DNA of 20,786 nt from a virus (IMGVR_UViG_3300017782_000292:1-20786); one strand, 5' to 3'; shown: positions 1-7,643, numbered from the stretch's first letter. The notes: generated by a model not told the origin, from the sequence alone. Numbers and translations are program-made.

Positions 1-1272
1 ACGTTTGGCCGTGAGTTCGACCCTCGCTTTGATAAGCGTGCTTTAGAGCAAGAGAAGCTACGAGACACCACATATACGATAGAGGAGCGTGGCACGCAGG
101 ACGCACCTCGTATACCGCTAGCTGACTTAGAAGGCCGTCCATTTGTGACGACAATGTCAGATCGCACGCAGGCAGGCGGATTGCTAACAGGCATCAATGA
201 TGTGGCGCTTGATAGGCCCATTAACCTGCAAGGCGGTCAAGGCTTTATGTTTGAGAACCCCGGCATGACATGGGCATCTGCTCCGGGCGTTGTTACGCAG
301 ATCATGAATAAAGCTGCAGAGGCTGGGGAGAACCCTCTCTACATGCCTTTCCGCATGGCTCCTACAGGCGGTGATTTCGCCACTATGACCGGCGAGACAA
401 TGCTTAGTTATGCGTCTAGCAATATGAGTAAGGCGCAGAAAAAAGAACTAGATAAGGCTGTCAAAGGCTTTGTTAGTAAAGGCGCAATGGTTAAGGGTAA
501 GCGCGTGGGCGCCGGCCTAAAGATCAAGGACTGGAAAGGCGTCGATGATCCTCGGTCGGTAGATGCATTCCGTAACGCGCCAGACTCACTGCGCAAAGAA
601 CTTATGAACATGATCGACGTCAACTTCCGCAATAAGGGTGGGTTGAGCATTGGTCAGGCAAGGCTTGCAGTCACCGAGCCAGGCCAAGCAAATGCCTTAG
701 ACGCTCGCATACAAAACATTGGTGAGATATTTACCGACAGAGACATTATTACGGAGAGCGGTCATCCCTCATATCCTGCCGGGGTGCCCGGTCAAGGGCT
801 AGGCCGCACCGATCAAGAGGTGAGCATATTTGAGCTTCTACCAGACGCTCGGTATGGCGAGAAGCAGAAAGCAGTGAAAGACCCGCAGAGACCTACAGCG
901 AGAGAGATTCGCGCATTAACAATGAAGCCTTACGCAGGTCGTATTACTGAAGACATTTTGCGTGGCCTTGAAGCGCGTGGTGTAAACGTCAATGCCAACC
1001 CATTAGCTACAGCAGCTGCAGTATCAGCAGGCGCAGAGCTAAAGGGATTGCTGTCTCAATTACCTGGGAAGGACGAAGAGGCGTACAGCTACGGCGATAT
1101 TCTGCCTATCAAGCGCGCGTTAGATCCAGAAGAGCGCGAGGGCGTCCTCGGTGGGTACAGCCCGGCGTACACAGGTATCGTTGAGGATTTAGTAGAGGGC
1201 TTATTAACCTTCAAGACGCAGGCAGAGCAGGGTCTATACAACCCAACTGCGGCGACTGAATTCCTACTGTAA
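1..1272 (+). CDS. Large polyvalent-type phage protein, C-terminal 423 residues (5' partial)
   Basis: The reading frame is open from base 1, so this is the end of a longer gene; the GTG at 145 is internal and should not be taken as the start. The visible part is soluble, rich in Gly, Met and charged residues, and has no membrane segment or signal peptide. Recognisable stretches include NLQGGQGFMFENPGMTWAS and RMAPTGGDFATMTGETMLSY (in the first third), and a C-terminal stretch around TMKPYAGRITEDIL. From memory, this combination occurs at the C-terminal side of very large marine phage proteins that carry several enzymatic or structural modules (large polyvalent proteins), which may be packaged and injected. 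I cannot assign a catalytic activity to this part. It sits 8 bases upstream of the small basic protein genes and in the same late operon, which fits a virion-associated role (inference). Confidence 0.6.
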   Translation, partial: TFGREFDPRFDKRALEQEKLRDTTYTIEERGTQDAPRIPLADLEGRPFVTTMSDRTQAGGLLTGINDVALDRPINLQGGQGFMFENPGMTWASAPGVVTQIMNKAAEAGENPLYMPFRMAPTGGDFATMTGETMLSYASSNMSKAQKKELDKAVKGFVSKGAMVKGKRVGAGLKIKDWKGVDDPRSVDAFRNAPDSLRKELMNMIDVNFRNKGGLSIGQARLAVTEPGQANALDARIQNIGEIFTDRDIITESGHPSYPAGVPGQGLGRTDQEVSIFELLPDARYGEKQKAVKDPQRPTAREIRALTMKPYAGRITEDILRGLEARGVNVNANPLATAAAVSAGAELKGLLSQLPGKDEEAYSYGDILPIKRALDPEEREGVLGGYSPAYTGIVEDLVEGLLTFKTQAEQGLYNPTAATEFLL

Positions 1273-1280
1273 GGTATAAT

Positions 1281-1520
1281 ATGGCTACACCAAGCAAAGG
1301 AAAGGCACGAGTAAAGACCACGGCATCCGGCAGGAAGGTCTCATACGGCCAGAAGGGTGCCAAGGTTAAGCCAGGGACGAGCAAGGGCGACTCGTACTGC
1401 GCACGCTCATTGGGAATCAAGAAGCGATTACCTAAGAGTAAGCAGAACGATCCTAACACCCCAAACAACCTGTCTAGAAAGCGCTGGAAGTGCTCAGGCG
1501 CGAAGTCGAGGAGAAAATAA
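1281..1520 (+). CDS. Small basic conserved phage protein, two cysteines (79 aa)
   Basis: A 79-residue protein with 24 Lys/Arg residues (about 30%) and two cysteines (C40 in the SYCARS motif, C71 in RKRWKCSG). The N-terminal stretch ATPSKGKARVKTTASGRKV and the motif PGTSKGDSYCARS are, from memory, typical of a conserved domain of unknown function in marine phages (possibly the DUF6321 family; to be confirmed by search). The charge suggests binding of nucleic acid or of an acidic virion surface, but this is inference. The ATG at 1281 has an AAGGT ribosome-binding site overlapping the stop of the upstream gene. Its stop codon overlaps the next ATG (TAATG at 1518-1522), so the next gene is probably translated by coupling. 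It begins a run of four small basic genes. Confidence 0.8.
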   Translation: MATPSKGKARVKTTASGRKVSYGQKGAKVKPGTSKGDSYCARSLGIKKRLPKSKQNDPNTPNNLSRKRWKCSGAKSRRK

Positions 1521-1699
1521 TGGGCATGGGCGTTAAGCATTACTCGAAAGATGGCAAGGAGCATAAAGGCGGATTTCATAAAATGCCTGATGGCTCGCTA
1601 CACTCTGGTAAGGCGCACACAAAATCTAGTAAGCCGCTGTTTCATTACGGCGACCTAACCCAAAAAGCAAAGCGCAAAGCGCGGGAGGGCTGGAAGTAA
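1520..1699 (+). CDS. Small Lys/His-rich conserved phage protein (59 aa)
   Basis: The frame is open further upstream (to 1490), but the ATG at 1520 overlaps the preceding stop as TAATG and gives a 59-residue product beginning MGMGVKHYSKDGKEH; this is the preferred start. The protein has 14 Lys/Arg and 6 His residues. It contains the motif KMPDGSLHSGKAHTKSSKP, which I recall from small conserved proteins next to structural genes in marine podoviruses. The C-terminus is strongly basic (KAKRKAREGWK). Function unknown; nucleic-acid binding or a small virion cement or packaging role would fit the charge and the position but is not shown. Its own stop again overlaps the next start (TAATG at 1697-1701). 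Confidence 0.75.
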   Translation: MGMGVKHYSKDGKEHKGGFHKMPDGSLHSGKAHTKSSKPLFHYGDLTQKAKRKAREGWK

Positions 1700-1788
1700 T
1701 GCCAAATTACAAGCACAAGAAGAGAGCTCTGCCAAAGCGCGGGCAGCGCGCAGCGACCAACAAAAAAAAGCGTAAGATGAGGAAGTAG
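1699..1788 (+). CDS. Very small basic protein (29 aa)
   Basis: Short frame starting at the ATG of the TAATG overlap at 1697-1701 and ending in TAG at 1786-1788. The product is MPNYKHKKRALPKRG followed by a Lys/Arg-rich tail; 14 of 29 residues are Lys or Arg. Support comes from the exact start/stop overlap with its upstream neighbour, from the fact that it fills an otherwise empty 90-base gap, and from the next gene starting only 2 bases after its stop. It has no recognisable domain. Its arginine/lysine pattern resembles nucleic-acid-binding tails, but function is unknown. It could be a non-functional spacer, though the tight coupling argues against that. Confidence 0.6.
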   Translation: MPNYKHKKRALPKRGQRAATNKKKRKMRK

Positions 1789-1790
1789 TC

Positions 1791-1949
1791 ATGGCAAAGC
1801 GAGGACTTTATGCAAACATTCATGCAAAGCGTAAAAGAATTAAGGCAGGCTCTGGCGAGAAAATGCGCAAGGCTGGCGAGAAAGGCGCGCCTACTGCTAA
1901 AGCGTTTAAGAAAGCGGCTAAGACCGCCAAGAAGCGGAAGACTAAATAA
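1791..1949 (+). CDS. Small conserved basic phage protein, MAKRGLYANIHAKRKRI type (52 aa)
   Basis: A 52-residue protein from ATG 1791 to TAA 1947-1949. It begins MAKRGLYANIHAKRKRIKAG and continues with a GEKMRKAGEKGAPTAKAF stretch and a lysine-rich tail; 20 of 52 residues are Lys or Arg. I recognise the opening and the GEKMRK/GAPTA pattern as a widely conserved small protein of marine phages (pelagiphage- and cyanophage-like genomes), of unknown function, often near head or tail genes. Its stop overlaps the start of the adaptor gene (TAATG at 1947-1951), which links its translation to that of a virion protein. A role in head completion, DNA binding or packaging is inference only. Confidence 0.8.
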   Translation: MAKRGLYANIHAKRKRIKAGSGEKMRKAGEKGAPTAKAFKKAAKTAKKRKTK

Positions 1950-2596
1950 TGGCGCTGACCAATTACACTGAGCTGAAGAGCAATATAGCGGACTTCCTAA
2001 ACCGAGATGACCTAACTTCGGTTATTCCTACGTTTATCGCGCTCGCAGAGGCTCAGATTAACCGTGACGTGCGGCACTGGAAGATGGAGCAACGCGCTAC
2101 TGGTACGCTGAACAGCGAGTATTCCCTGCTGCCTACCGATTGGCTAGAGACGATCCAGGTCCATGTAACGGGTGACGGCACGTATCCGGTGCAGCTTGCG
2201 TCTCGTGATGCTATCGCAGACAAGCGATCAGCTAATAACGACACCTCTGGCCGGCCACGCTTTTACAGCCACGCAGACTCATCGCTAGAGTTGTACCCTA
2301 CGCCAGACGCTGACTACGTCATCGAGCTTCTGTATTTCCAGAAAGTACCGGCACTAACCGACAGCGCTACGACTAACTGGCTGCTTTCAGATGCTCCCGA
2401 CATTTACCTATATGCGTCACTTATCCACAGTAGCCCATACCTGCAGGAAGACGGCCGTGCAGGGACTTGGGCGCAGCTTTACAGTGCTGCGGTGCAAAAG
2501 CTTAACGAAGCGTCTGAAAAGTCTCGTATGAGTGGCTCTGGGTTGACGATGAAGGTGCGGGGTCTAGGCGGACCCAAAAGATTAGACGTTAGATGA
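1949..2596 (+). CDS. Head-to-tail adaptor protein (SU10-type phage adaptor)
   Basis: A 215-residue protein beginning MALTNYTELKSNIADFLNRD. The N-terminal helix, followed by LTSVIPTFIALAEAQINRDVRHWKME, a short beta segment with LLPTDWLETIQVHV, the LELYPTPDADYVIELLYFQK strand pair, and LLSDAPDIYLYASLIHS, is the pattern of phage adaptor proteins that bind under the portal and form the first ring of a podovirus tail. Length matches the family (about 200 residues). It should assemble as a dodecamer joining the portal to the nozzle. The start is fixed by the TAATG overlap with the upstream gene, and its stop overlaps the next start (ATGA at 2593-2596). The tail hub gene is about 9.5 kb downstream rather than adjacent. 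Confidence 0.85.
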   Translation: MALTNYTELKSNIADFLNRDDLTSVIPTFIALAEAQINRDVRHWKMEQRATGTLNSEYSLLPTDWLETIQVHVTGDGTYPVQLASRDAIADKRSANNDTSGRPRFYSHADSSLELYPTPDADYVIELLYFQKVPALTDSATTNWLLSDAPDIYLYASLIHSSPYLQEDGRAGTWAQLYSAAVQKLNEASEKSRMSGSGLTMKVRGLGGPKRLDVR

Positions 2597-3003
2597 GCTT
2601 TACTAACTACCTAGAAGACAAGGTGCTGAATCACGTCTTCGGTGGTAATGCATATACGCAGCCATCTCTTTACGTTGCCTTGTTTACAAAGGGCCCGGGC
2701 GAGGCAGGCGGCGGCACAGAGGTGTCAGGTTTTAACTACGCAAGGCAATCTACGACTATGTCTGTGGCAGGCTCAGCGCCTACAGAGGCGACAAACGACG
2801 CAGATATAGCATTCCCTGCTGCTGCAGGACCATTTGGCCGTGTGACGCACGCAGGTGTGTATGACGCACTAACAGGCGGGAACCTGTTGGCTTGGGCGAC
2901 ACTGACAGACCCTGCTGACTTTAGTACAGAACAGGCAAGTGAGATACAAACCAGCGATATCTTTAAAATTGAAGCCGGCAACTTAAAGATACGACTAGAT
3001 TAA
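2593..3003 (+). CDS. Small tail-fibre-like virion protein (136 aa)
   Basis: A 136-residue, mostly beta-structured protein beginning MSFTNYLEDKVLNHVFGG, then SLYVALFTKGPGEAGGGTEV, YARQSTTM, a DIAFPAAAGPFGRVTHAGVYDA block, and a C-terminal IFKIEAGNLKIRLD strand. This layout (short N-terminal helix, xLYVALFT, GTEVSGxxYARQ, VTHxGxYDAxxGGNLL) is familiar from phage proteins annotated as tail fibre or minor tail protein, including mycobacteriophage and marine podovirus examples; its precise place in the virion is not known to me. It overlaps the adaptor gene by 4 bases (ATGA) and is followed after 9 bases by the large fibre gene, with an AAGGTAGAG ribosome-binding site in between. A fibre-base or tail accessory role is therefore likely. 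Confidence 0.7.
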   Translation: MSFTNYLEDKVLNHVFGGNAYTQPSLYVALFTKGPGEAGGGTEVSGFNYARQSTTMSVAGSAPTEATNDADIAFPAAAGPFGRVTHAGVYDALTGGNLLAWATLTDPADFSTEQASEIQTSDIFKIEAGNLKIRLD

Positions 3004-3012
3004 GGTAGAGAA

Positions 3013-6000
3013 ATGGCTGATATCACGACACGCACAGGTAAAGGCGCAGCGCTAACGCATAGCGAACTCGACGATAACTTCACCAATTTAAATACCGACA
3101 AGGCCGAGCTTTCTGGTGCGGACTTTACCGGCAATGTAGGCGTAGATGGGAATATCAGCGTTACCGGCACCGTAGACGGCCGAGACGTAGCCACAGATGG
3201 CACTAAACTAGACGGTATTGAAGCGAGCGCAGATGTAACGGACACAACTAACGTTGTTGCGTCCTTGACTGCCGGCACAAACATCACAATCGCCTCAGAT
3301 GGCACGATCAGCGCAACTGACACTAATACGCAGCTAACGAACGAAGAGGTACAAGACATCGTTGGTGCAATGTTGTCCGGCAACACTGAGACAGGCATCA
3401 CCGTTACGTACCAAGATGCGGATGGCACGATCGACTTCGTTGTCGATACTCAGACCGATGAGAACTTTACAACAGCACTCAAGAACAAGCTTGATGCTAT
3501 CGAGGCCGGCGCGACAGCAGACCAAACAGCGGCAGAAATTAGGGCGCTCGTAGAGGCTGCGACAGACTCTAATGTTTTTACGGACGCTGACCATGCAAAG
3601 CTTAACGGCATCGAAGCTAGTGCAGATGTAACCGATACAGATAACGTGGTTGCCTCGCTAACTGCTGGATCAAATATTACCATTTCTGCAGGCGGCGTAA
3701 TTGCTAGTACAGCTTCTGGTGACGTTGTAGATGACACAACACCACAGCTAGGTGGCGATTTAGACCTAAATAGCAATGACATCACCGGCACTGGCGATAT
3801 CAATACGACCGGCGATATTACGGTTAGTGGCACAGCCCAAGCTAACGCCTTAAATGTAGGCAGCTCGCAGCAGTTTACCGTTACGAACATTGGCAAGGTC
3901 ACTACTTCAAGCTACGTCGATGCGATTTCATATCGAGTGGGCGCGACCACTGTCATTGATAGCAGTAGGAATCTGGAGAACGTAGGCAACATCACGCTAA
4001 GCGGTACGGTAGATGGCCGGGACGTTGCTTCTGACGGCACCAAGCTAGATGGAATCGAAGCAAGCGCAGACGTGACAGACACAACTAACGTCACTGCTGC
4101 TGGCGCTGTAATGGACTCAGAGCTTACAAGCGAGGCAAGTGTAAAGGCGCTTAACCAGGGCGTAGCAACCACTGACAGTCCATCTTTCGCCGGTCTTACA
4201 GTAGATACAAATACGTTAAAGGTAGATTCTAGTAACAACCGCGTAGGAATACTCAACGCATCGCCTGATGTAACGTTAGATGTTGGCTCTGCAACTGACG
4301 CGGTGCATGTACCTGTTGGGACTACCGCTCAAAGGCCGTCATCGCCTGCTGCTGGCTATTTACGATACAACTCGACCATAGGTGAGTTCGAGGGCTACAC
4401 AACAGCATGGGCTGCTTTAGGCTCTGATGCTAGCGCGTCCAACATCTCACACCAAGACGAAGTTGGGAATGGAACGCAGACAAGTTTTACGCTGGAAAAC
4501 AGCGCAGCCGCAAAAAACAACACGCAAATCTATATTGACGGCGTTTATCAGAATAAAACTAGCTACTCGCTAACAAATGGCGCAATTGTTTTTAGCGAGG
4601 CACCGCCAAGCCTTGCAGAGATCGACATCATTACTATCGATCCAACCACAATTAATGAGCCTGCAGACGGCTCTGTAACGTCGGCAAAGCTTAGTGGTGA
4701 TCTAACTACGCCAGGTGACTTAACTGTCAACGGTAACGTAGAGTTTGACGGTTTGTCTGGCACAGGCTCAGTTACAGTTACAGACATCCTTGACCAAGAT
4801 GATATGTCAGGCGACAGTGCTACAGCCCTCGCAACTCAACAGAGCATTAAAGCCTATGTAGATTCTCAAGTTGCTACGGCTGACACGCTGGCCGAGGTTC
4901 TTGCTAATGGCAACACCACTAGCGGAACTAACATCGAGCTTACCACAACAGATAAAGTGCAGTTCCGTGATAGCGCGATTTACTTAAACTCAAGCGCAGA
5001 CGGACAGCTTGATATTATTGCGGACACCGAGGTGCAAATTGCCGCGACAACCATTGATATCAATGGCAATGTCGATATTTCTGGCACGGCTGGTATTGGT
5101 GGTGTTCTTACCGCCAACGCTGGCGTAGTTGTAGATAATTTTACGATTGACGGTGCAGAAATCGACTGTAGTGCAGATATGACCCTCGACGTTGCAGGTG
5201 ATTTAACCCTAGATGTTTCGGGTGGCGATGTCCGCATTAAGGCTGACGGCACTCAAGAGATGCAGTTTAAGATCACTGACGGTGCGAATGTAGACATTAT
5301 ATCGACAGTCGCTGATGACGATATAAGACTTAGAGGCAACGATGGCGGTGCAACGATTACAGCCCTTACCCTTGATATGTCAGCGGCTGGTGCGGCTACG
5401 TTTAACGATAAAATTACAGCAGTCGGAACATCGGTCTTTACAAACCTAGACATTTCTGGGGACGTAGATGTAGATGGTACTACTAACCTTGATGTTGTAG
5501 ACATCGACGGTGCTGTGGATATGGCTTCTACTTTGCAAGTAGATGGATCAATTACATCTTCTGCCAAAATGACTATTACAACCGCAGATAACGCGCCTCA
5601 AATGGTTTTGGTAAGTACTGATGCGGATGCTAGTAAAGGCCCAGTATTAGATTTACAAAGAGACTCTGGTTCTCCCGCCGCAAACGATCTTACAGGATTA
5701 ATACGGTTCCGTGGGGATGACGCAGGAGGAAACGTAACAAACTACGCATCCATCGCCAGTTCCGTCAAAGACGCTACTGGAGGATCTGAAGACGGTCAGT
5801 TAGCTTTTTTCACGATGACAGCAGGATCAGACACTGAAACTCTTACGTTGGAATCTGGCACAGTTATTGCAAAAGGTGGAAACAAAATACAGCTTAACCG
5901 TGCAGACAATGCTCGTAACATGCAAGTTTTTAACGATAATAGTTTTGGCACAATAGAAACGTCTAACGATCCAATAAAGATTGCCTCTCAAGATTACACT

Positions 6001-7320
6001 GCTTTTTTTGTTAGTGGCGGTGAAAAGGCAAGGCTTACATCAGACGGCCGATTAGGAATTGGCGTTGCGGCGCCTGCAAGAAAGCTCGAAATTTCTAGTG
6101 GACACGTAAGACTTTCTGATGATTACAAACTTGAGTGGGGCGGCGGCACTAACTATATTCAAGGCTCGAATGCAAACAACCGCTTAATTTTTGCAACTAA
6201 TAGCTCAGAAGCCATGCGTCTTACATCAGATGGCACAGCTACGTTTGCTGGTAATGTCGACGTAACGGGCGCTATTACTGTAAACGGTTCCAACATAATT
6301 CTTGCCAACAGCAATACTGACGATACAAATAAAGAGGGGCATTTATTAGCCCGTCAATACGACTCTGGAACAGAGACAGAAGGTTTTCAGGTATTGCAAT
6401 ACTTTGCAAACTCATCAGGAAACAGGGTAGACATAGGTGGAGGCTCTTCGGCGTACAATTGTGCTACTGCAATAACATTTAACACAGCAGGGAATACTAC
6501 AACAAGAACAGGCTTTGAGGCTATGCGTATAGATAGCTCTGGCAATGTCGGCGTGAAACAAACCTCACCGGGTAGTTATTACGCTAAAGACTTAGTTGTT
6601 GGCGCAGGTTCTGCTGAAGGAGGAATAACAGTAAGGGGTTCAAGTTCGGGCAGAAGTTACTTAATGTTTGCCGACGGCACCTCTGGAAATCAACAATATA
6701 GAGGATACCTTTCCTATAATCATGCCGATGATATGCTTGAATTCGCTACTGGCGCAGCGGCACATGCGTACCTTGATGTTAGCGGCAACTTTTTGGTTGG
6801 TACTACTTATTCCTCTACAACTTCTGGCGCTGGACTAAAAATAACAAAGCCAACTACCTCCGGCAATGCGGATGGTAAGTTAGCGATTACTGGCGGAACA
6901 AGCACTTCAGCCCAAGATGCTTTCCAGATTTATTCGACAGGCGCGTCTGCGTATAGATGTTTTATCAACTACGCTGGCTCAATTTATGCAACAAGCACAA
7001 GCATTACTGCTATTTCTGATGAATCTCTCAAGGAAAACATCCGCGACTTAGATAAGGGACTAGATACTGTTCTTGCCTTACAGCCACGACGGTTTGATTG
7101 GAAGAACGGCGACGGCAACGACATCATGGGCTTTGTAGCTCAAGAGGTTGAAGAGGTAATGCCTGAGCTAGTCCATGACTTTAAGTATTCTGAAACAGAA
7201 ACTAAGCTGGGCTTAAAGATGGGCGACATGGTTCCAACACTTGTTAAGGCCATCCAAGACCAGCAAGAAATTATTGAAAACCTTAAATCTCGTATTGAAC
7301 AACTCGAAGGAGCTAACTAA
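3013..7320 (+). CDS. Long tail fibre with C-terminal peptidase S74 chaperone domain (1435 aa)
   Basis: A 1435-residue trimeric-fibre-type protein. Residues 1-30 (ADITTRTGKGAALTHSELDD) form a probable attachment segment. Residues 53-230 carry KLDGIEASADVTDT-type repeats. Residues 486-542 hold a small beta module (NGTQTSFTL, IYIDGVYQNKTSYSL). Residues about 647-770 contain the marine-phage fibre block DKVQFRDSAIYLNSSADGQL. Residues 1007-1180 contain RLTSDGRLGIG / MRLTSDG / MRIDSSGNVGV shaft motifs. The end is an S74 intramolecular chaperone with autocleavage Ser1335 and Lys1340 (SDESLKENI), a GFVAQEVEEVMPELV core and a C-terminal coiled coil (IQDQQEIIENLKSRIEQLE). By family knowledge the last 101 residues guide trimerisation and are then cut off. 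The start has an AAGGTAGAG ribosome-binding site. The 3' half is more AT-rich than the 5' half. It recognises the host receptor (inference). Confidence 0.9.
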   Translation: MADITTRTGKGAALTHSELDDNFTNLNTDKAELSGADFTGNVGVDGNISVTGTVDGRDVATDGTKLDGIEASADVTDTTNVVASLTAGTNITIASDGTISATDTNTQLTNEEVQDIVGAMLSGNTETGITVTYQDADGTIDFVVDTQTDENFTTALKNKLDAIEAGATADQTAAEIRALVEAATDSNVFTDADHAKLNGIEASADVTDTDNVVASLTAGSNITISAGGVIASTASGDVVDDTTPQLGGDLDLNSNDITGTGDINTTGDITVSGTAQANALNVGSSQQFTVTNIGKVTTSSYVDAISYRVGATTVIDSSRNLENVGNITLSGTVDGRDVASDGTKLDGIEASADVTDTTNVTAAGAVMDSELTSEASVKALNQGVATTDSPSFAGLTVDTNTLKVDSSNNRVGILNASPDVTLDVGSATDAVHVPVGTTAQRPSSPAAGYLRYNSTIGEFEGYTTAWAALGSDASASNISHQDEVGNGTQTSFTLENSAAAKNNTQIYIDGVYQNKTSYSLTNGAIVFSEAPPSLAEIDIITIDPTTINEPADGSVTSAKLSGDLTTPGDLTVNGNVEFDGLSGTGSVTVTDILDQDDMSGDSATALATQQSIKAYVDSQVATADTLAEVLANGNTTSGTNIELTTTDKVQFRDSAIYLNSSADGQLDIIADTEVQIAATTIDINGNVDISGTAGIGGVLTANAGVVVDNFTIDGAEIDCSADMTLDVAGDLTLDVSGGDVRIKADGTQEMQFKITDGANVDIISTVADDDIRLRGNDGGATITALTLDMSAAGAATFNDKITAVGTSVFTNLDISGDVDVDGTTNLDVVDIDGAVDMASTLQVDGSITSSAKMTITTADNAPQMVLVSTDADASKGPVLDLQRDSGSPAANDLTGLIRFRGDDAGGNVTNYASIASSVKDATGGSEDGQLAFFTMTAGSDTETLTLESGTVIAKGGNKIQLNRADNARNMQVFNDNSFGTIETSNDPIKIASQDYTAFFVSGGEKARLTSDGRLGIGVAAPARKLEISSGHVRLSDDYKLEWGGGTNYIQGSNANNRLIFATNSSEAMRLTSDGTATFAGNVDVTGAITVNGSNIILANSNTDDTNKEGHLLARQYDSGTETEGFQVLQYFANSSGNRVDIGGGSSAYNCATAITFNTAGNTTTRTGFEAMRIDSSGNVGVKQTSPGSYYAKDLVVGAGSAEGGITVRGSSSGRSYLMFADGTSGNQQYRGYLSYNHADDMLEFATGAAAHAYLDVSGNFLVGTTYSSTTSGAGLKITKPTTSGNADGKLAITGGTSTSAQDAFQIYSTGASAYRCFINYAGSIYATSTSITAISDESLKENIRDLDKGLDTVLALQPRRFDWKNGDGNDIMGFVAQEVEEVMPELVHDFKYSETETKLGLKMGDMVPTLVKAIQDQQEIIENLKSRIEQLEGAN
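3169..3255 (+). repeat. Fibre-internal repeat, copy 1 (29 codons)
   Basis: Encodes TVDGRDVATDGTKLDGIEAS plus ADVTDTTNV. A second copy lies at 4006-4092, 837 bases (279 codons) downstream. The two copies differ at 18 of 87 bases but at only one residue (Thr to Ser). The C-terminal part also matches a third, partial copy at 3598-3687 at protein level. Confidence 0.85.
3598..3687 (+). repeat. Fibre-internal repeat, partial copy (30 codons)
   Basis: Encodes KLNGIEASADVTDTDNVVAS followed by LTAGSNITIS. It matches the segment at 3205-3294 (KLDGIEASADVTDTTNVVAS, LTAGTNITIA) with four residue changes in thirty. A related KLDAIEAGATADQ segment begins at 3487, 37 codons earlier, giving a fibre repeat of about 111 bases there. 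Confidence 0.75.
4006..4092 (+). repeat. Fibre-internal repeat, copy 2 (29 codons)
   Basis: Encodes TVDGRDVASDGTKLDGIEAS plus ADVTDTTNV and pairs with the copy at 3169-3255. Nearly all base differences between the copies are synonymous, so the repeat is old or under strong protein-level selection and is not a recent duplication. Confidence 0.85.
7307..7312 (+). promoter_or_regulatory. Strong ribosome-binding site AAGGAG for the 7320 gene
   Basis: AAGGAG lies inside the last codons of the long fibre gene, 7 bases before the ATG at 7320, which itself overlaps the fibre stop as TAATG. It supports this start and suggests independent initiation in addition to coupling. Confidence 0.75.
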
Positions 7321-7643
7321 TGGCTAACTGGAGCATATCTACACTAGAAAGCAATACGGCGGACGGGGGCGTTATTGTTGCTCACTGGCGTGTAACTGAA
7401 GAAGAGACTGTCGGTGACGACACTTATTATGCCTCTGCATACGGCACTTGCTCATTCACACCTGACGCATCTGCTAACGACTTCGTACCCTACGCAGACC
7501 TAACTGAGTCTGTTGTACTTGGCTGGTGTTGGGCTGACGGCGTGGATAAGGACGCTGTTGAGGCTTCACTGACTTCTAATATTGAAGAGCAAAAAAACCC
7601 AACAACTGAAGACGGTGTACCGTGGATATCACCGTCTAATTGA
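7320..7643 (+). CDS. Conserved phage protein downstream of fibre gene (107 aa, DUF7936-like)
   Basis: A 107-residue acidic protein beginning MANWSISTLESNTADGGVIV. Conserved-looking blocks are VIVAHWRVTEEE, ASAYGTCSFTPD, DFVPYADLTESVVLGWCWAD and a C-terminal GVPWI. From memory this is a small conserved domain of unknown function frequent beside fibre genes in marine phages (I believe DUF7936; to be confirmed by search). The W/Y-rich beta pattern and the acidic character are unlike a chaperone of coiled-coil type, but a fibre accessory, assembly or tip protein is plausible from its position between two S74-ending fibres (inference). Start is set by the TAATG overlap and the strong AAGGAG upstream. 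Confidence 0.75.
   Translation: MANWSISTLESNTADGGVIVAHWRVTEEETVGDDTYYASAYGTCSFTPDASANDFVPYADLTESVVLGWCWADGVDKDAVEASLTSNIEEQKNPTTEDGVPWISPSN

Noticed and set aside
145-147. GTG at 145 as start of the first gene
   Set aside because: The frame is open and shows the same sequence character from base 1, so this is an internal codon of a gene cut by the window edge.
1275-1280. TATAAT immediately before the ATG at 1281, possible promoter -10 box
   Set aside because: A start site would fall inside the coding sequence, and no -35 match is seen at proper spacing; it is probably chance within TAAGGTATAATATG.
3000-5567. Several long minus-strand frames (up to 150 residues) across the long fibre gene
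   Set aside because: They are Val/Ser/Thr-rich mirror translations of the fibre's GAT/GAC/ACT-rich codons, overlap one another, and lack start signals.
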